NCBI GenBank assembly: GCA_900321525.1
Contig: ONWL01000016.1
Span: 1-13,467 of the forward strand
DNA from: an uncultured Eubacteriales bacterium
GTDB lineage: Bacteria; Bacillota; Clostridia; Lachnospirales; Lachnospiraceae
Reading direction: 5' to 3'
DNA: 13,467 nt
In this document: one piece after another, positions 1 to 7,802 of the stretch
How positions within the stretch are numbered: the stretch's first letter is position 1
How the letters are laid out: each line of letters begins with the position of its first letter
Made by a program: the position numbers and the translations under genes
The notes under the pieces: model-generated
What the model was told of the DNA's origin: nothing
What the model saw: only the letters and a program-made list of their open reading frames with translations
The model's database searches: none

Positions 1-428
1 ATTTCCGGCTCTGCCTCTGCTCTGCCTACCCCAGACAATGTGATCACCGGTCTGGTCACCGCTGCCGATACGGTGGTATGTCCGCCTAAAATCGGAACAC
101 CGGCTTCTTCACAAACACAACGCAACATATTCATGAGATGCTGTAACGTTGCTTCTTCTGTCTCTACCGGCAGGAGCACCACATCTTCGATTCCCACAGG
201 CACTGCCCCCGCTGCATATAAATCTGCCAGACAACGGTGTACCCCATAATAGACGCCATCTGCCCCTGTCACTATGACAGGATTGGCTGTCATAACAAAA
301 ACTCCGTCCTTTCCTGAAGAAAACACGGAGCTGTCTAACCCGCTGCCGGGAAGTCCCTTCGGACTTCCCAGCACTGGTCGTATTACACTTCTTTTTAATA
401 TATTATATGGAACTTTCCCCTGCTGCAT
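1..428 (-). CDS. AIR synthase-related (PurM/HypE-fold) protein, N-terminal part
   Basis: The frame is open from an ATG at 428 to the left window edge, giving the first 142 residues; the rest is outside. The start is well supported: AAAGGAGTCAC lies directly before the ATG. The protein begins MQQGKVPYNILKRSVI, then has an S-G-L-D-S-S-V-F stretch and M-T-A-N-P-V-I-V-T-G-A-D-G, followed by L-A-D-L-Y-A-A-G-A-V-P-V and I-L-G-G-H-T-T-V-S. These match the ATP-binding N-terminal domain of the AIR synthase/HypE/SelD/ThiL superfamily, in which the G-G-H-T segment is a hallmark. Such stand-alone AIR-synthase-like proteins occur in Clostridia without an established substrate. It is not recognisably PurM itself and no purine genes are nearby. 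It starts 46 bases after the VanW-protein stop, so it is probably the distal gene of the same operon. Family assignment is good; the function is unknown. Confidence 0.8.
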   Translation of the reverse strand, partial: MQQGKVPYNILKRSVIRPVLGSPKGLPGSGLDSSVFSSGKDGVFVMTANPVIVTGADGVYYGVHRCLADLYAAGAVPVGIEDVVLLPVETEEATLQHLMNMLRCVCEEAGVPILGGHTTVSAAVTRPVITLSGVGRAEAEPE

Positions 429-474
429 GTGACTCCTTTTGTTGGTATCGTTTTCTATCTTGTTTATACCTGTA

Positions 475-2121
475 TTACTGTGCCACAGGTGCTTCTGCCT
501 CAGCAGGTGCTTCCGGTGCAGGTGCTTCCGCTTCCGGAGCCAGTGTGGCTGATGCCTGTGCAGCTGCTTCAGATTCCTCTGCGGCTTTCCGACTCTCTGC
601 CTCTGCCAATGCAGCCGCATCTGCCTGTTTCTTCTTTTCTGTCTTTGCTTTTTCAATAGAACTGGTCCAGTTGACATCCTGATAAATCTCCGGCCAGCCA
701 TCTTCCCCTGGCACTGGCCATGCATCAAAGGTAATGTCACTTCCGATGTCTATTACACCTTTTCCCTCTCGATACTTACTCTCATTGATTAGAATCGTCT
801 CCTGCAGTACATCATCCACATAAACATCCTTCCAACACCTTGCGCTTACCTTTGGATGGGCCGCCGTTACTTCTCTGATCTCGTGCTCGCCCAGACTATA
901 ATTACGCTGGGTTGTATAAATTGGATTGGACCAGGATTTTTCCAGTGTCTCAGAGCGGAATTCAATTCTACGATTTGCCGGTCTGGTTTCTGTCCCATAT
1001 ATACATACAGTCAATGTACTGTCTCCTGTTGAATCCTTTATACTATGTTCAGACACTCCTACTTCGATGTAGATGGGATAATCCGTATTATTTACAAATT
1101 TAAAATCTCTTCCATCCTGTGCATATATCATGGCATCCCAGGCATACGGCACATAAGCCGCTACCATAGAATGAGGTCTGCGTTCTGTGATTTCCATCTC
1201 TGCACGAAGAGCCGCATCATAAATGGTAGTGGCCATCTGACAGATACCACCGCCAATATCTTCTATTACTTGTCCGTTGGCATATGTACCTGCCTTCATA
1301 TATCCCGCTTCTTCTGTCACCGGATTGATTAATTCCAAAATGGAAAACTGTTCTCCCGGCAGATATACATGACCACTGATCAAACCGGCAGCCAGACGAA
1401 TGTTATGACTTCTGGTCTGCTGTTTCGAATCATATATTGTTGTATACTGACCAAGCACATCCCCACGGAATCCACTATATTCTTCTGTCTTATGGGTAGG
1501 CTCGGTAATGATCTGTCTGGCGTCATATACCAGAGGTTCCGTATCACCGCTGTTATTGATATAAGAAATAAGTGCCTGTGTCACTTCCGCCGCATCAAAT
1601 GTCACACTGTTTTGACCCTCCACAACAGAAAATCCCTCTGCTGTTTTCGCCAGACCAGCCTCTACTGCTTCTACAGAACTGGCAGCTACATACTCTGCCA
1701 CGCGCTGTCCCAGTGCTTCTTCATCCAAAGACAGGTTGACATCAATCTCTATCGGATTGTATGCCACATCCTTCATCTTCTTGTAACGGGAGATGACATT
1801 GCCTTCCATCACTACATCATCCAGTGCATCTGCTGCATTCTGGTTCTCCCAGTATACGCCCAAATCTTCCATGGACAAATCATATGTGTGATCTGCCAAC
1901 TGTAGGGTAATGGTACGTCCCAACAGTGTATTGGCATATTCCAATACTTTATTCGTAGCTTCCTCTTCTGTCAAACCACCCAGGCTTTCCCCTGCCAGTG
2001 TCACACCTTCCGGCAACACACCTGCATCCGGCAATACCATATCTGCATAAGCCGCTCCCCCAAAGGCAGCAGACAAGATACAGATCAGAAGTACAGACAG
2101 AATCACGCTTGCTTTCTTCAT
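475..2121 (-). CDS. VanW-family cell-envelope protein with G5-like domain
   Basis: This is a secreted or membrane-anchored 548-residue protein. Residues 1-26 form a signal peptide or anchor (MKK, then a hydrophobic stretch ending A-A-Y-A). Residues about 35-205 resemble the putative peptidoglycan-binding repeats that precede VanW domains (G-E-S-L-G-G-L-T-E-E-E-A). Residues about 215-355 are the VanW domain, with L-P-G-E-Q-F-S, I-G-G-G-I-C-Q-M-A-T-T-I-Y and the R-R-P-H-S segment. Residues about 380-455 look like a G5-type domain. The last 60 residues are an Ala/Glu/Pro-rich tail of low complexity. I chose the ATG at 2121 because AAAGAGG sits six bases before it and the signal peptide starts cleanly there; an in-frame ATG at 2142 has no ribosome binding site. 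The VanW domain is named from vancomycin-resistance clusters but its biochemical role is not established; no other van genes are present here, so this is not evidence of resistance. Confidence 0.85.
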   Translation of the reverse strand: MKKASVILSVLLICILSAAFGGAAYADMVLPDAGVLPEGVTLAGESLGGLTEEEATNKVLEYANTLLGRTITLQLADHTYDLSMEDLGVYWENQNAADALDDVVMEGNVISRYKKMKDVAYNPIEIDVNLSLDEEALGQRVAEYVAASSVEAVEAGLAKTAEGFSVVEGQNSVTFDAAEVTQALISYINNSGDTEPLVYDARQIITEPTHKTEEYSGFRGDVLGQYTTIYDSKQQTRSHNIRLAAGLISGHVYLPGEQFSILELINPVTEEAGYMKAGTYANGQVIEDIGGGICQMATTIYDAALRAEMEITERRPHSMVAAYVPYAWDAMIYAQDGRDFKFVNNTDYPIYIEVGVSEHSIKDSTGDSTLTVCIYGTETRPANRRIEFRSETLEKSWSNPIYTTQRNYSLGEHEIREVTAAHPKVSARCWKDVYVDDVLQETILINESKYREGKGVIDIGSDITFDAWPVPGEDGWPEIYQDVNWTSSIEKAKTEKKKQADAAALAEAESRKAAEESEAAAQASATLAPEAEAPAPEAPAEAEAPVAQ

Positions 2122-2136
2122 AGTTCGCCTCTTTCC

Positions 2137-2173
2137 GCGCATATGCGCACTACAATGTCATTTTCTGAATGAC
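2137..2173. repeat. Perfect 12-bp palindrome plus adjacent hairpin in the vanW-like leader
   Basis: GCGCATATGCGC at 2137-2148 is perfectly self-complementary. Beside it, GTCATT (2157-2162) and AATGAC (2168-2173) form a six-bp inverted repeat with a five-base loop. Both lie in the 104-base gap between the 38-aa gene and the VanW-type gene, which is the widest gap in this gene train. No T-run follows on the minus strand, so this is not a standard terminator. It could be an RNA-processing or regulatory site; the function is not known. Confidence 0.35.
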
Positions 2174-2225
2174 TTGGTCTCTCAATGACTCTCCTTCAAA
2201 AACTCCGCTCTGGCCTTTACAACCG

Positions 2226-2342
2226 CTACAATACGGAAAAAACCGCCGATATGATCGGCAGACCAACCATTGCTACCAGCACCAGTATGACAATGACCAG
2301 TGTGATAACTCTTGTTTTCTTTGTTGCTTTTACATTTAACAT
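2226..2342 (-). CDS. 38-aa single-span membrane protein
   Basis: A short frame starting MLNVKATKKTRVITLVIVIL and ending in A-V-F-S-V-L before TAG. It has a basic N-terminus (five Lys/Arg in the first eleven residues) followed by one hydrophobic span from about residue 12 to the end, so a positive-inside orientation is expected. The ATG lies only four bases after the exonuclease stop codon. The ribosome binding site AAGAGGTGA contains that stop, which is a typical arrangement for translational coupling. The layout (short basic head, one hydrophobic helix) resembles small Firmicute membrane proteins such as Prli42 or DUF4044 proteins, but I cannot show homology. No function is assigned. It is easily missed because of its length; the start context and composition are what support it. 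Confidence 0.7.
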   Translation of the reverse strand: MLNVKATKKTRVITLVIVILVLVAMVGLPIISAVFSVL

Positions 2343-2346
2343 CTCT

Positions 2347-3072
2347 TCACCTCTTTGGATGTCCAGCTATTCGACCATACATTCCAATCCATTGATCCAA
2401 TAACCTAGATGCCTCGCTGCGTGTCAGTGCATCTATGTCTACAGGCACATCTATTTTATGCCATTTTGCAAAATCTATCAAGTACTGTTTTTGCCGAATT
2501 TGGATTTTGTGCTCCCTTTTTATTGTAAAATTCAACAATTTTGGAGTAAATGCCTCCACATGCCCCGCCATATAACGATTTTTTAATACTTCCAGTACAT
2601 ATCCGGCACTTTCCGCATCTGCCAGTGCTCTATGATAGTTTGCCGGTGCAATATGCAAACAGGAGCAAACCTCTGCCAGATTTTTCTTTTGCTCCGCCGG
2701 CAGAAATTGCCGACACAGTTTGAGCGTATCCACACCATATTTTTCAAAAGGCAATCCTCTATTTACAAACTCTTTCTTTAAAAAGCTGTAATCAAATAAC
2801 ACATTGTGTCCCACCAAAGGCAACTCACCAAAAAACGCCATCAGTTCCGGCAACAGTTCCTGAAATGTGGGTGCATCTGCCGTCATCTGCTCTGTGATAC
2901 CAGTCAGTGTCACAATTCGTTCCGGAATCATACACTTTGGTTTTATCAGTGTAGAAAACCGTCCAACTGACTTTCCATTTTGCACATGCGCTGCCCCTAT
3001 TTCAATGATGCAATCTTTTTTCGGAGACAAACCGGTGGTTTCCAAATCCACTGCAATGTATTCTTCTAACAT
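2347..3072 (-). CDS. DnaQ-like DEDDh 3'-5' exonuclease
   Basis: This is a 241-residue protein with the exonuclease domain of the DNA polymerase III epsilon/PolC type in residues 1-165. Exo I is V-D-L-E-T-T-G (D9, E11), Exo II is V-G-H-N-V-L-F-D (D94), and Exo III is H-R-A-L-A-D-A (H147, D152). All five DEDDh residues are present, so it should be an active metal-dependent 3'-5' nuclease. The C-terminal 75 residues contain I-R-Q-K-Q-Y-L-I-D-F and L-T-R-S-E-A-S-R-L-L-D-Q-W-I, a short helical module often seen fused to clostridial exonucleases. The start MLEEYIAVD at 3072 fits family members; a GTG at 3123, three bases after the previous stop, would add 17 residues that resemble nothing. It is not the replicative proofreading subunit by context; a repair or nucleotide-salvage role is inference. 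Confidence 0.88.
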   Translation of the reverse strand: MLEEYIAVDLETTGLSPKKDCIIEIGAAHVQNGKSVGRFSTLIKPKCMIPERIVTLTGITEQMTADAPTFQELLPELMAFFGELPLVGHNVLFDYSFLKKEFVNRGLPFEKYGVDTLKLCRQFLPAEQKKNLAEVCSCLHIAPANYHRALADAESAGYVLEVLKNRYMAGHVEAFTPKLLNFTIKREHKIQIRQKQYLIDFAKWHKIDVPVDIDALTRSEASRLLDQWIGMYGRIAGHPKR

Positions 3073-3126
3073 ATCATTTCCATTATTCCTTGATTGTAAC
3101 GGTTTCGCACCTTCCCCAATCACCTT

Positions 3127-4887
3127 TTATTTTACCAAAGATGTCACATTCCATACCCTTCCGTCATGGTGAAATGGTTCCCGATTCCGATAGTCATATA
3201 ACAATGTCACCGGCTTCCTACAAACCGTTCCTGCCTGTAACTGCAGCACATCCACCGGATACTGCTCCAAATGCGTCATATTAGCCAGCTGCTTACTGGT
3301 GTACTCCTCATATCCGTTCAGATACTGATGAGCCACTGCTTCCTGCTGGTAAAAGTTTCTGGCTGTATCCTTATCCACCAGTCCTTCTTCCCTGGCAAAA
3401 GATGGTCTGCTTTTACAATTTTCCCTTAAATAACAATCATGCACCAGTGCACTGGCAAATATCGTTCTGTCCAGTCCTTTCGGAGCCTGTTCTGTGACAA
3501 ATGCCAACAGCCGCTCATACTGTTGCATCCGGCTGTGTGCCATACGATGGGCACCGTCCTGCCTGCAAAATGCCGCCAACTGTTCATAAAGCAAAAAAGG
3601 GCGTGGATATAATATTTCCAGATAGGCAATGGTCGTTTTGAACTGTCCGCTGTTATAATAAGTTTCCACCACGTCCTCTATGCCTTTTAACTGTAACAGT
3701 TTCTCATAGGGCAGCCAGGTGGTAAACAGCACCTCATAAGGAGGACGCTCCGAACAGACGATCCCATAAGACTCTGCCTTTTCATACATATCAGAGCCTT
3801 TCAGCACCTTTAAAAAGCCAAGCTGTAATTGATCTGGATGAAGCCTGTATACATCATCAAAAGAACGGCCAAAGCTTTCATAATCCTCATAAGGCAGTCC
3901 GGCAATCAGATCCAGATGCTGGTGAATCCGTTTCATCTGCCGAATGCGTGTAACTGCTTTTGCAATTTTAGCAAAAGGCGCATGCCGCCTGATTGCCTTC
4001 ATGGTATCGGGATTGGTGGTCTGTACCCCAATTTCCAACTGAATCAGTCCCGGACGCATTTGCCCAAACACTGCAAATTCTGCTTCTGTCAGTAGATCGG
4101 CCGAGATTTCAAAATGGAAGTTGGTGATACCATTGTCGTGTTCCGTCAGATACTGCCAGATTTCCAGACTCCGCCTGGGGTCTGCATTAAAGGTCCGGTC
4201 AATGAATTTTACCTGGGCAACTCTTTGTTCCAGAAAGAAGTCCAATTCCTCCTTCACCTGCTCCATGAAGCGAAACCGTACCCGCCTGTCAATGGAAGAC
4301 AGGCAGTAACTGCATCGGTACGGACAGCCTCTGCTGCTTTCATAATATACGATTCGATTGGAAAATTCTGACAATCCTGTATAGAGAAAAGGAATCTCAG
4401 AAATGTCAAAAGGACATCGCTCTCCTGTATTGCAAATGACATCCTGCTGTCTATAAACCAGTCCCGGAATCTGGGATAGCAGCCTCCCCTCACAATAGTG
4501 GGACAATAGCATCGAAAAGGTCCGCTCTCCTTCTCCTACCATAATCCCGGTCACACCTGCCATCTCTTCCAACAATTCCTCTGCATGGTAAGACGCTTCC
4601 GGTCCACCCAGCCAGATGGGTACATGGGGCAGAATGTGCTGTAAGTCTGCCACCAGTTGCCGGATATATGTAATGTTCCAGATGTAGCAGGAAAAACCGA
4701 TCACATCCGGCTGTGCCTCATAAATCTGCTGTAAAATGTGCTCTACCAGTTCGTTGATGGTATATTCTGCCAATTCCACCTGACAGTTCTCCGGCAAACC
4801 TGCTGCCTTTGCATAGGCACGGAGACTGTAGACTGCCGGATTGCTGTGAATATACTTGGAATTCAATGCCACAAGCAAAAAACGCAT
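3127..4887 (-). CDS. B12-binding-type radical SAM protein with DUF4080-like C-terminus
   Basis: This is a 586-residue enzyme. Residues 1-130 form a cobalamin-binding-type Rossmann domain (Q-P-D-V-I-G-F-S-C-Y-I-W, W-L-G-G-P-E-A-S, V-G-E-G-E). The radical SAM core follows, with the [4Fe-4S] motif C-P-Y-R-C-S-Y-C (C188, C192, C195) in the sequence S-S-R-G-C. It continues with K-F-I-D-R-T-F-N and L-I-A-G-L-P, both typical of this class. The last 200 residues match my memory of the DUF4080 region that accompanies these proteins in Clostridia. The class reductively cleaves S-adenosylmethionine; the substrate here is unknown. The N-terminal domain lacks an obvious D-x-H-x-x-G cobalamin-ligand motif, so B12 may not be bound through a His ligand. 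I set the start at the ATG at 4887, which has AGAGG six bases upstream; a TTG at 4893 abuts that site and is unlikely. Confidence 0.87.
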   Translation of the reverse strand: MRFLLVALNSKYIHSNPAVYSLRAYAKAAGLPENCQVELAEYTINELVEHILQQIYEAQPDVIGFSCYIWNITYIRQLVADLQHILPHVPIWLGGPEASYHAEELLEEMAGVTGIMVGEGERTFSMLLSHYCEGRLLSQIPGLVYRQQDVICNTGERCPFDISEIPFLYTGLSEFSNRIVYYESSRGCPYRCSYCLSSIDRRVRFRFMEQVKEELDFFLEQRVAQVKFIDRTFNADPRRSLEIWQYLTEHDNGITNFHFEISADLLTEAEFAVFGQMRPGLIQLEIGVQTTNPDTMKAIRRHAPFAKIAKAVTRIRQMKRIHQHLDLIAGLPYEDYESFGRSFDDVYRLHPDQLQLGFLKVLKGSDMYEKAESYGIVCSERPPYEVLFTTWLPYEKLLQLKGIEDVVETYYNSGQFKTTIAYLEILYPRPFLLYEQLAAFCRQDGAHRMAHSRMQQYERLLAFVTEQAPKGLDRTIFASALVHDCYLRENCKSRPSFAREEGLVDKDTARNFYQQEAVAHQYLNGYEEYTSKQLANMTHLEQYPVDVLQLQAGTVCRKPVTLLYDYRNREPFHHDGRVWNVTSLVK

Positions 4888-4932
4888 ACGCAACCTCTGT
4901 ATTTTCTATTGCCTTGTAACTGTTCCGTACTC

Positions 4933-5706
4933 TCATTGTTTCATTATTTCGTTTTTATTAGGTACAAACTTCTGAATACACACCAGGTAAATCACACCTG
5001 CGGCAAACAGCAACAAGGAAATAAACTGGGATGTGGAAAACATTCCTACAGTCCCTCTGGGATCATCCCGTAAAAACTCAATCAAAAATCTGCCGATGCT
5101 GTACAACAGCAGATACGCACCTGCCACCTGCCCGTCCTTTTTGCTCTTTCTGGCATACATGCATAGCAGAAAGCAGATCAGGAAATCTCCTGCACTGGAG
5201 ATCAACTGTGTCGGAATAAGCCTGACACCAGTAGGTGCCATGGGCGTGTTGTGAAACACCACCCCCCAGGCACTGTCTGTCTCTTTGCCATAGCAACAGC
5301 CTGCCAGAAAACAGCCAATTCTGCCAAAAGCCTGTGCCAGTGCCACAGAAGGCATAGTCATATCAAAATACTTTAAGAAATTCAGTTTTTTTATTTTGGT
5401 GTAAAGAAATCCTGCCAAAATGCCACCAATGATACCACCATAAACCACAAATCCATTCCCCACATCCAACAATAGAGACGGATCTGCCAGAATGGCTTTC
5501 CATTCTACGATGAAAAACATCAGCTTAGCACCAAGCAGTCCGCCAAACAGACCGGCAAACCCCAGGGAATAAATCCGATTTCCATCCAATCCATACTTTT
5601 TACAGCGCCTCTCTGCCAGAAACAGGCAGGCAATCACACCAATTGCAATCATCAGACCATAGCTGTAAAAATGAAGTCTTCCTATGTGAAACAATTCATA
5701 ATGCAT
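4933..5706 (-). CDS. lgt: Prolipoprotein diacylglyceryl transferase
   Basis: Lgt transfers diacylglycerol from phosphatidylglycerol to the lipobox cysteine of prolipoproteins in the cytoplasmic membrane, the first step of lipoprotein maturation. The 257-residue length and seven or so hydrophobic spans fit the family. The signature is A-F-G-R-I-G-C-F-L-A-G-C-C-Y-G at residues 126-140; R129 is the conserved catalytic-site arginine region. The second arginine block S-I-G-R-F-L-I-E-F-L-R is at 203-213, and P-T-Q-L is at 165-168. The cysteine-rich core in place of the proteobacterial G-N-F-I-N-G-E is common in Clostridia. The start at 5706 is preceded by GGAGGAAGCG; an ATG four codons upstream has no such site and itself overlaps the GGAGG. 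The gene begins 22 bases after the membrane-protein stop, indicating co-transcription. Confidence 0.95.
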   Translation of the reverse strand: MHYELFHIGRLHFYSYGLMIAIGVIACLFLAERRCKKYGLDGNRIYSLGFAGLFGGLLGAKLMFFIVEWKAILADPSLLLDVGNGFVVYGGIIGGILAGFLYTKIKKLNFLKYFDMTMPSVALAQAFGRIGCFLAGCCYGKETDSAWGVVFHNTPMAPTGVRLIPTQLISSAGDFLICFLLCMYARKSKKDGQVAGAYLLLYSIGRFLIEFLRDDPRGTVGMFSTSQFISLLLFAAGVIYLVCIQKFVPNKNEIMKQ

Positions 5707-5728
5707 CGCTTCCTCCATCTACAGGTTT

Positions 5729-6652
5729 CTATTTCCTGCTTCGTTCATACCACTCTGCTATCCATACTGTCAGAAATGCCGCACACACCAGACAGAGCCA
5801 AATGCCCCACCCTCCCTGGTGCTTCAAATAGAAAATTTGCAGCCAGACAGTACCTGCTGCAAGGAGCAGTCCCAAAACCAATCCAATCCATTTTTTGCCT
5901 TGTTCGGGCATAGGCAGCTTAGATAACACTCGTCCAACTATTGGATTCCATTTTCCCTCATACTGCTGCATTGCCACACAAGCCCCCCAGATACAGAATG
6001 CCCCTGCCAAAGACTCCAGCATATAAGGCAGGGTAGTCACCTGACGATATAAAGGCGTCAGGTACAAAATACCTCCATATATGCCATAACAAACCAAACG
6101 AATCCCCCATTCTGCCAGATCCAGATGCCGATACCATTTGTCGTTGCCGTAGATTACCTGACGTTTCAAAATTCGGTGTAACACAATCTGAACGCCCTGT
6201 TCCAATACCGCCATTCCATATACCAGAAATATGGAAATTCCCTGTCCAAACAGTCCAATCTCCGGTGCTGCAAAAGACTGAATCAACGCCACAAAAACAG
6301 CTGTGATCACTGCCAACAGCTGTACCTGTGCCAACAGCATCCCTTTTTGTATCAGACTGGTATTCCTGTAATAGTGCAGTACCATCCGATCACAAAAGGT
6401 CTGTAAATTGCCGCCGGTGACAGCGCGATAAGGTTCTCCCTGTGTCTGGGCAGCCAGCAGTTTCATGGATATTTTTTTCAGACACCGCTTCTTTGCACCT
6501 TCCGGCAAAGCAGACAATTCAATATACCGCTCCATCTTCACAAAGGCATCGGCATAAGATTTTTGTAATGTCTGTTGGGATTGCTGTGTTTCTGTTTCTT
6601 CTCTTAATGTCTGTGGTCCTTGCTTTTCTTCTTTTTGTTCCATCTTTCTCAT
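5729..6652 (-). CDS. Six-span membrane protein of unknown function
   Basis: I do not recognise this 307-residue protein. Residues 1-100 are soluble and charged: a Gln/Glu/Lys-rich head (1-30), then a compact helical segment containing Y-A-D-A-F-V-K-M-E-R-Y-I and F-C-D-R-M-V-L-H-Y-Y-R-N. Six hydrophobic spans follow, at about 105-128, 134-158, 182-200, 210-229, 253-275 and 282-300. The plan of a soluble N-terminal helical domain followed by several spans recalls DUF1129/DUF1048-like clostridial membrane proteins, but that is only a resemblance. The start is uncertain: the ATG at 6652 and an ATG three codons later both lack a strong ribosome binding site, so coupling to the mrp gene 29 bases upstream is possible. 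It sits between an Fe-S ATPase gene and lgt, which gives no clear functional clue. Confidence 0.8.
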   Translation of the reverse strand: MRKMEQKEEKQGPQTLREETETQQSQQTLQKSYADAFVKMERYIELSALPEGAKKRCLKKISMKLLAAQTQGEPYRAVTGGNLQTFCDRMVLHYYRNTSLIQKGMLLAQVQLLAVITAVFVALIQSFAAPEIGLFGQGISIFLVYGMAVLEQGVQIVLHRILKRQVIYGNDKWYRHLDLAEWGIRLVCYGIYGGILYLTPLYRQVTTLPYMLESLAGAFCIWGACVAMQQYEGKWNPIVGRVLSKLPMPEQGKKWIGLVLGLLLAAGTVWLQIFYLKHQGGWGIWLCLVCAAFLTVWIAEWYERSRK

Positions 6653-6681
6653 CTCAATGCGCAGGTTCTGTCTGAAACAGG

Positions 6682-7515
6682 TTACAAAATCGGACAGCAG
6701 GTTTCTATCGTTTGCATCACACCATCTAACCAGTTCTGGTCAAACAGTTCCAGTGTACCACTGTCACAATACTGGGGCAGCAACGGCTCAATAGGAATTC
6801 TTGCATAATTGGCTATACCATGCTTGTCTGCTTCCTCTGCCACATGACTTTCTCCAAATACCGCAAGTTCTTTTCCACAGTCAGGGCACTTCAGATAACT
6901 CATATTTTCTACCAACGCCATAATGGGTACATTCATCATCCGTGCCATATTCACAGCCTTGCTTACGATCATGGAAACCAGTTCCTGTGGAGATGTCACC
7001 ACTACAATGCCCTCTATCGGCAGGGACTGAAATACAGTCAGTAGTACATCTCCCGTGCCCGGTGGCATATCCACAAACATATAGTCAACGTCACCCCAGA
7101 TTACATCGGTCCAGAACTGGGTCACCACATTGGCAATCACCGGACCTCTCCACGCCACCGGCATATTTTCGTCTTCTAACAGCAGATTCAACGACATGAT
7201 CTTAGTGCCCGCCCCAGATGTGACAGGCAGGATGCCGCCTTCCACTCCCATGGCCGGATCACTGACTCCGAAAATCTTGGGAATGGACGGGCCGGTAATA
7301 TCTGCATCCAATACAGCCGTCTTGTATCCTTTCTTTCTCATGGCACTTGCCAGCAAAGAGGTAACCAGAGACTTTCCTACACCGCCTTTTCCGCTGACTA
7401 CCCCAATGACATGTTTGATCTGGCTTCCTGCATTGGGTGCCTTCTGTAAACTCTGTTTGCCTCTGTCTGCACATTCCTGCCCGCAGGAGCTGCAATCATG
7501 TGTACAATCACTCAT
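6682..7515 (-). CDS. Mrp/Nbp35/ApbC-type Fe-S cluster carrier ATPase
   Basis: A P-loop ATPase of the Mrp/Nbp35 family, which binds and transfers [4Fe-4S] clusters to apo-proteins in the cytoplasm. In 277 residues it shows an N-terminal cysteine cluster (C4, C8, C11, C15) and the deviant Walker A S-G-K-G-G-V-G-K-S at 41-49. It also has V-L-D-A-D-I-T-G-P-S at 68-77, D-M-P-P-G-T-G-D at 149-156, and the cluster-bridging C-P-D-C at 210-213. The presence of both the N-terminal cysteine cluster and the C-P-x-C motif makes it Nbp35-like rather than a minimal ApbC. The ATG at 7515 is preceded by AGGAGG at eight bases. It follows the 75-aa hypothetical gene by 32 bases and precedes the six-span membrane protein by 29, suggesting one transcript. 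Family assignment is firm; the client proteins are unknown. Confidence 0.94.
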   Translation of the reverse strand: MSDCTHDCSSCGQECADRGKQSLQKAPNAGSQIKHVIGVVSGKGGVGKSLVTSLLASAMRKKGYKTAVLDADITGPSIPKIFGVSDPAMGVEGGILPVTSGAGTKIMSLNLLLEDENMPVAWRGPVIANVVTQFWTDVIWGDVDYMFVDMPPGTGDVLLTVFQSLPIEGIVVVTSPQELVSMIVSKAVNMARMMNVPIMALVENMSYLKCPDCGKELAVFGESHVAEEADKHGIANYARIPIEPLLPQYCDSGTLELFDQNWLDGVMQTIETCCPIL

Positions 7516-7547
7516 TTTTTATTCCTCCTATTTCAAACACAACTTGC

Positions 7548-7775
7548 TCATTTTTCAAATTCAATATAGATATGATAGGTACTGTCATGGCGTTCTTTAC
7601 CCACCACAACCCCCTCTCTGGATTTGATGCGTTCCAGATTTTTATAATTGCCGGACATGGCCAATGCAGGTACCACTGTATAATAGTAAGAAAAGGGCAG
7701 TTCTCCCTCTGTTATGGTGACCCTGTCCCCCACATTTAATACGTCTCGTTCCATATGAAACAATTCTCTTCTCAC
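7548..7775 (-). CDS. 75-aa hypothetical protein heading the operon
   Basis: I do not recognise this small soluble protein. I set the start at the GTG at 7775 because GGAGG lies seven bases before it; a longer frame reaching 7823 would run back through the promoter. It begins MRRELFHMERDVLNVGDRVT. The remainder alternates short hydrophobic and polar residues (V-G-D-R-V-T-I-T-E-G, G-V-V-V-G-K-E, T-Y-H-I-Y-I-E-F) as expected of a small beta-barrel, such as KOW/SH3-like folds. That fold guess is inference from pattern only. It is the first gene of the minus-strand train and would be co-transcribed with the Fe-S carrier gene 32 bases downstream. Confidence 0.7.
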   Translation of the reverse strand: MRRELFHMERDVLNVGDRVTITEGELPFSYYYTVVPALAMSGNYKNLERIKSREGVVVGKERHDSTYHIYIEFEK

Positions 7776-7802
7776 CTGATCGCCTCCATTCTTATCTTTT
7801 TT

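Noticed and set aside
407..682. Ala/Ser-rich plus-strand frame
   Set aside because: It is the complement of the Ala/Glu/Pro-rich tail of the VanW-type protein; composition is explained by that low-complexity region.
1369..1905. Open plus-strand frame of 178 codons opposite the VanW-type gene
   Set aside because: It is antisense to a gene with clear domains and signal peptide, is rich in Cys, His and Ile codons expected of a complement, and has no ribosome binding site.
475..2121. Vancomycin-resistance interpretation of the VanW-domain gene
   Set aside because: No vanH/A/X, vanRS or related genes are present; VanW-domain proteins with G5-like domains are common in Clostridia and are not by themselves resistance genes.
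7130..7627. Open plus-strand frame of 165 codons opposite the Nbp35-like gene
   Set aside because: It is antisense to highly conserved P-loop motifs and runs across the gene boundary; no initiation signal.
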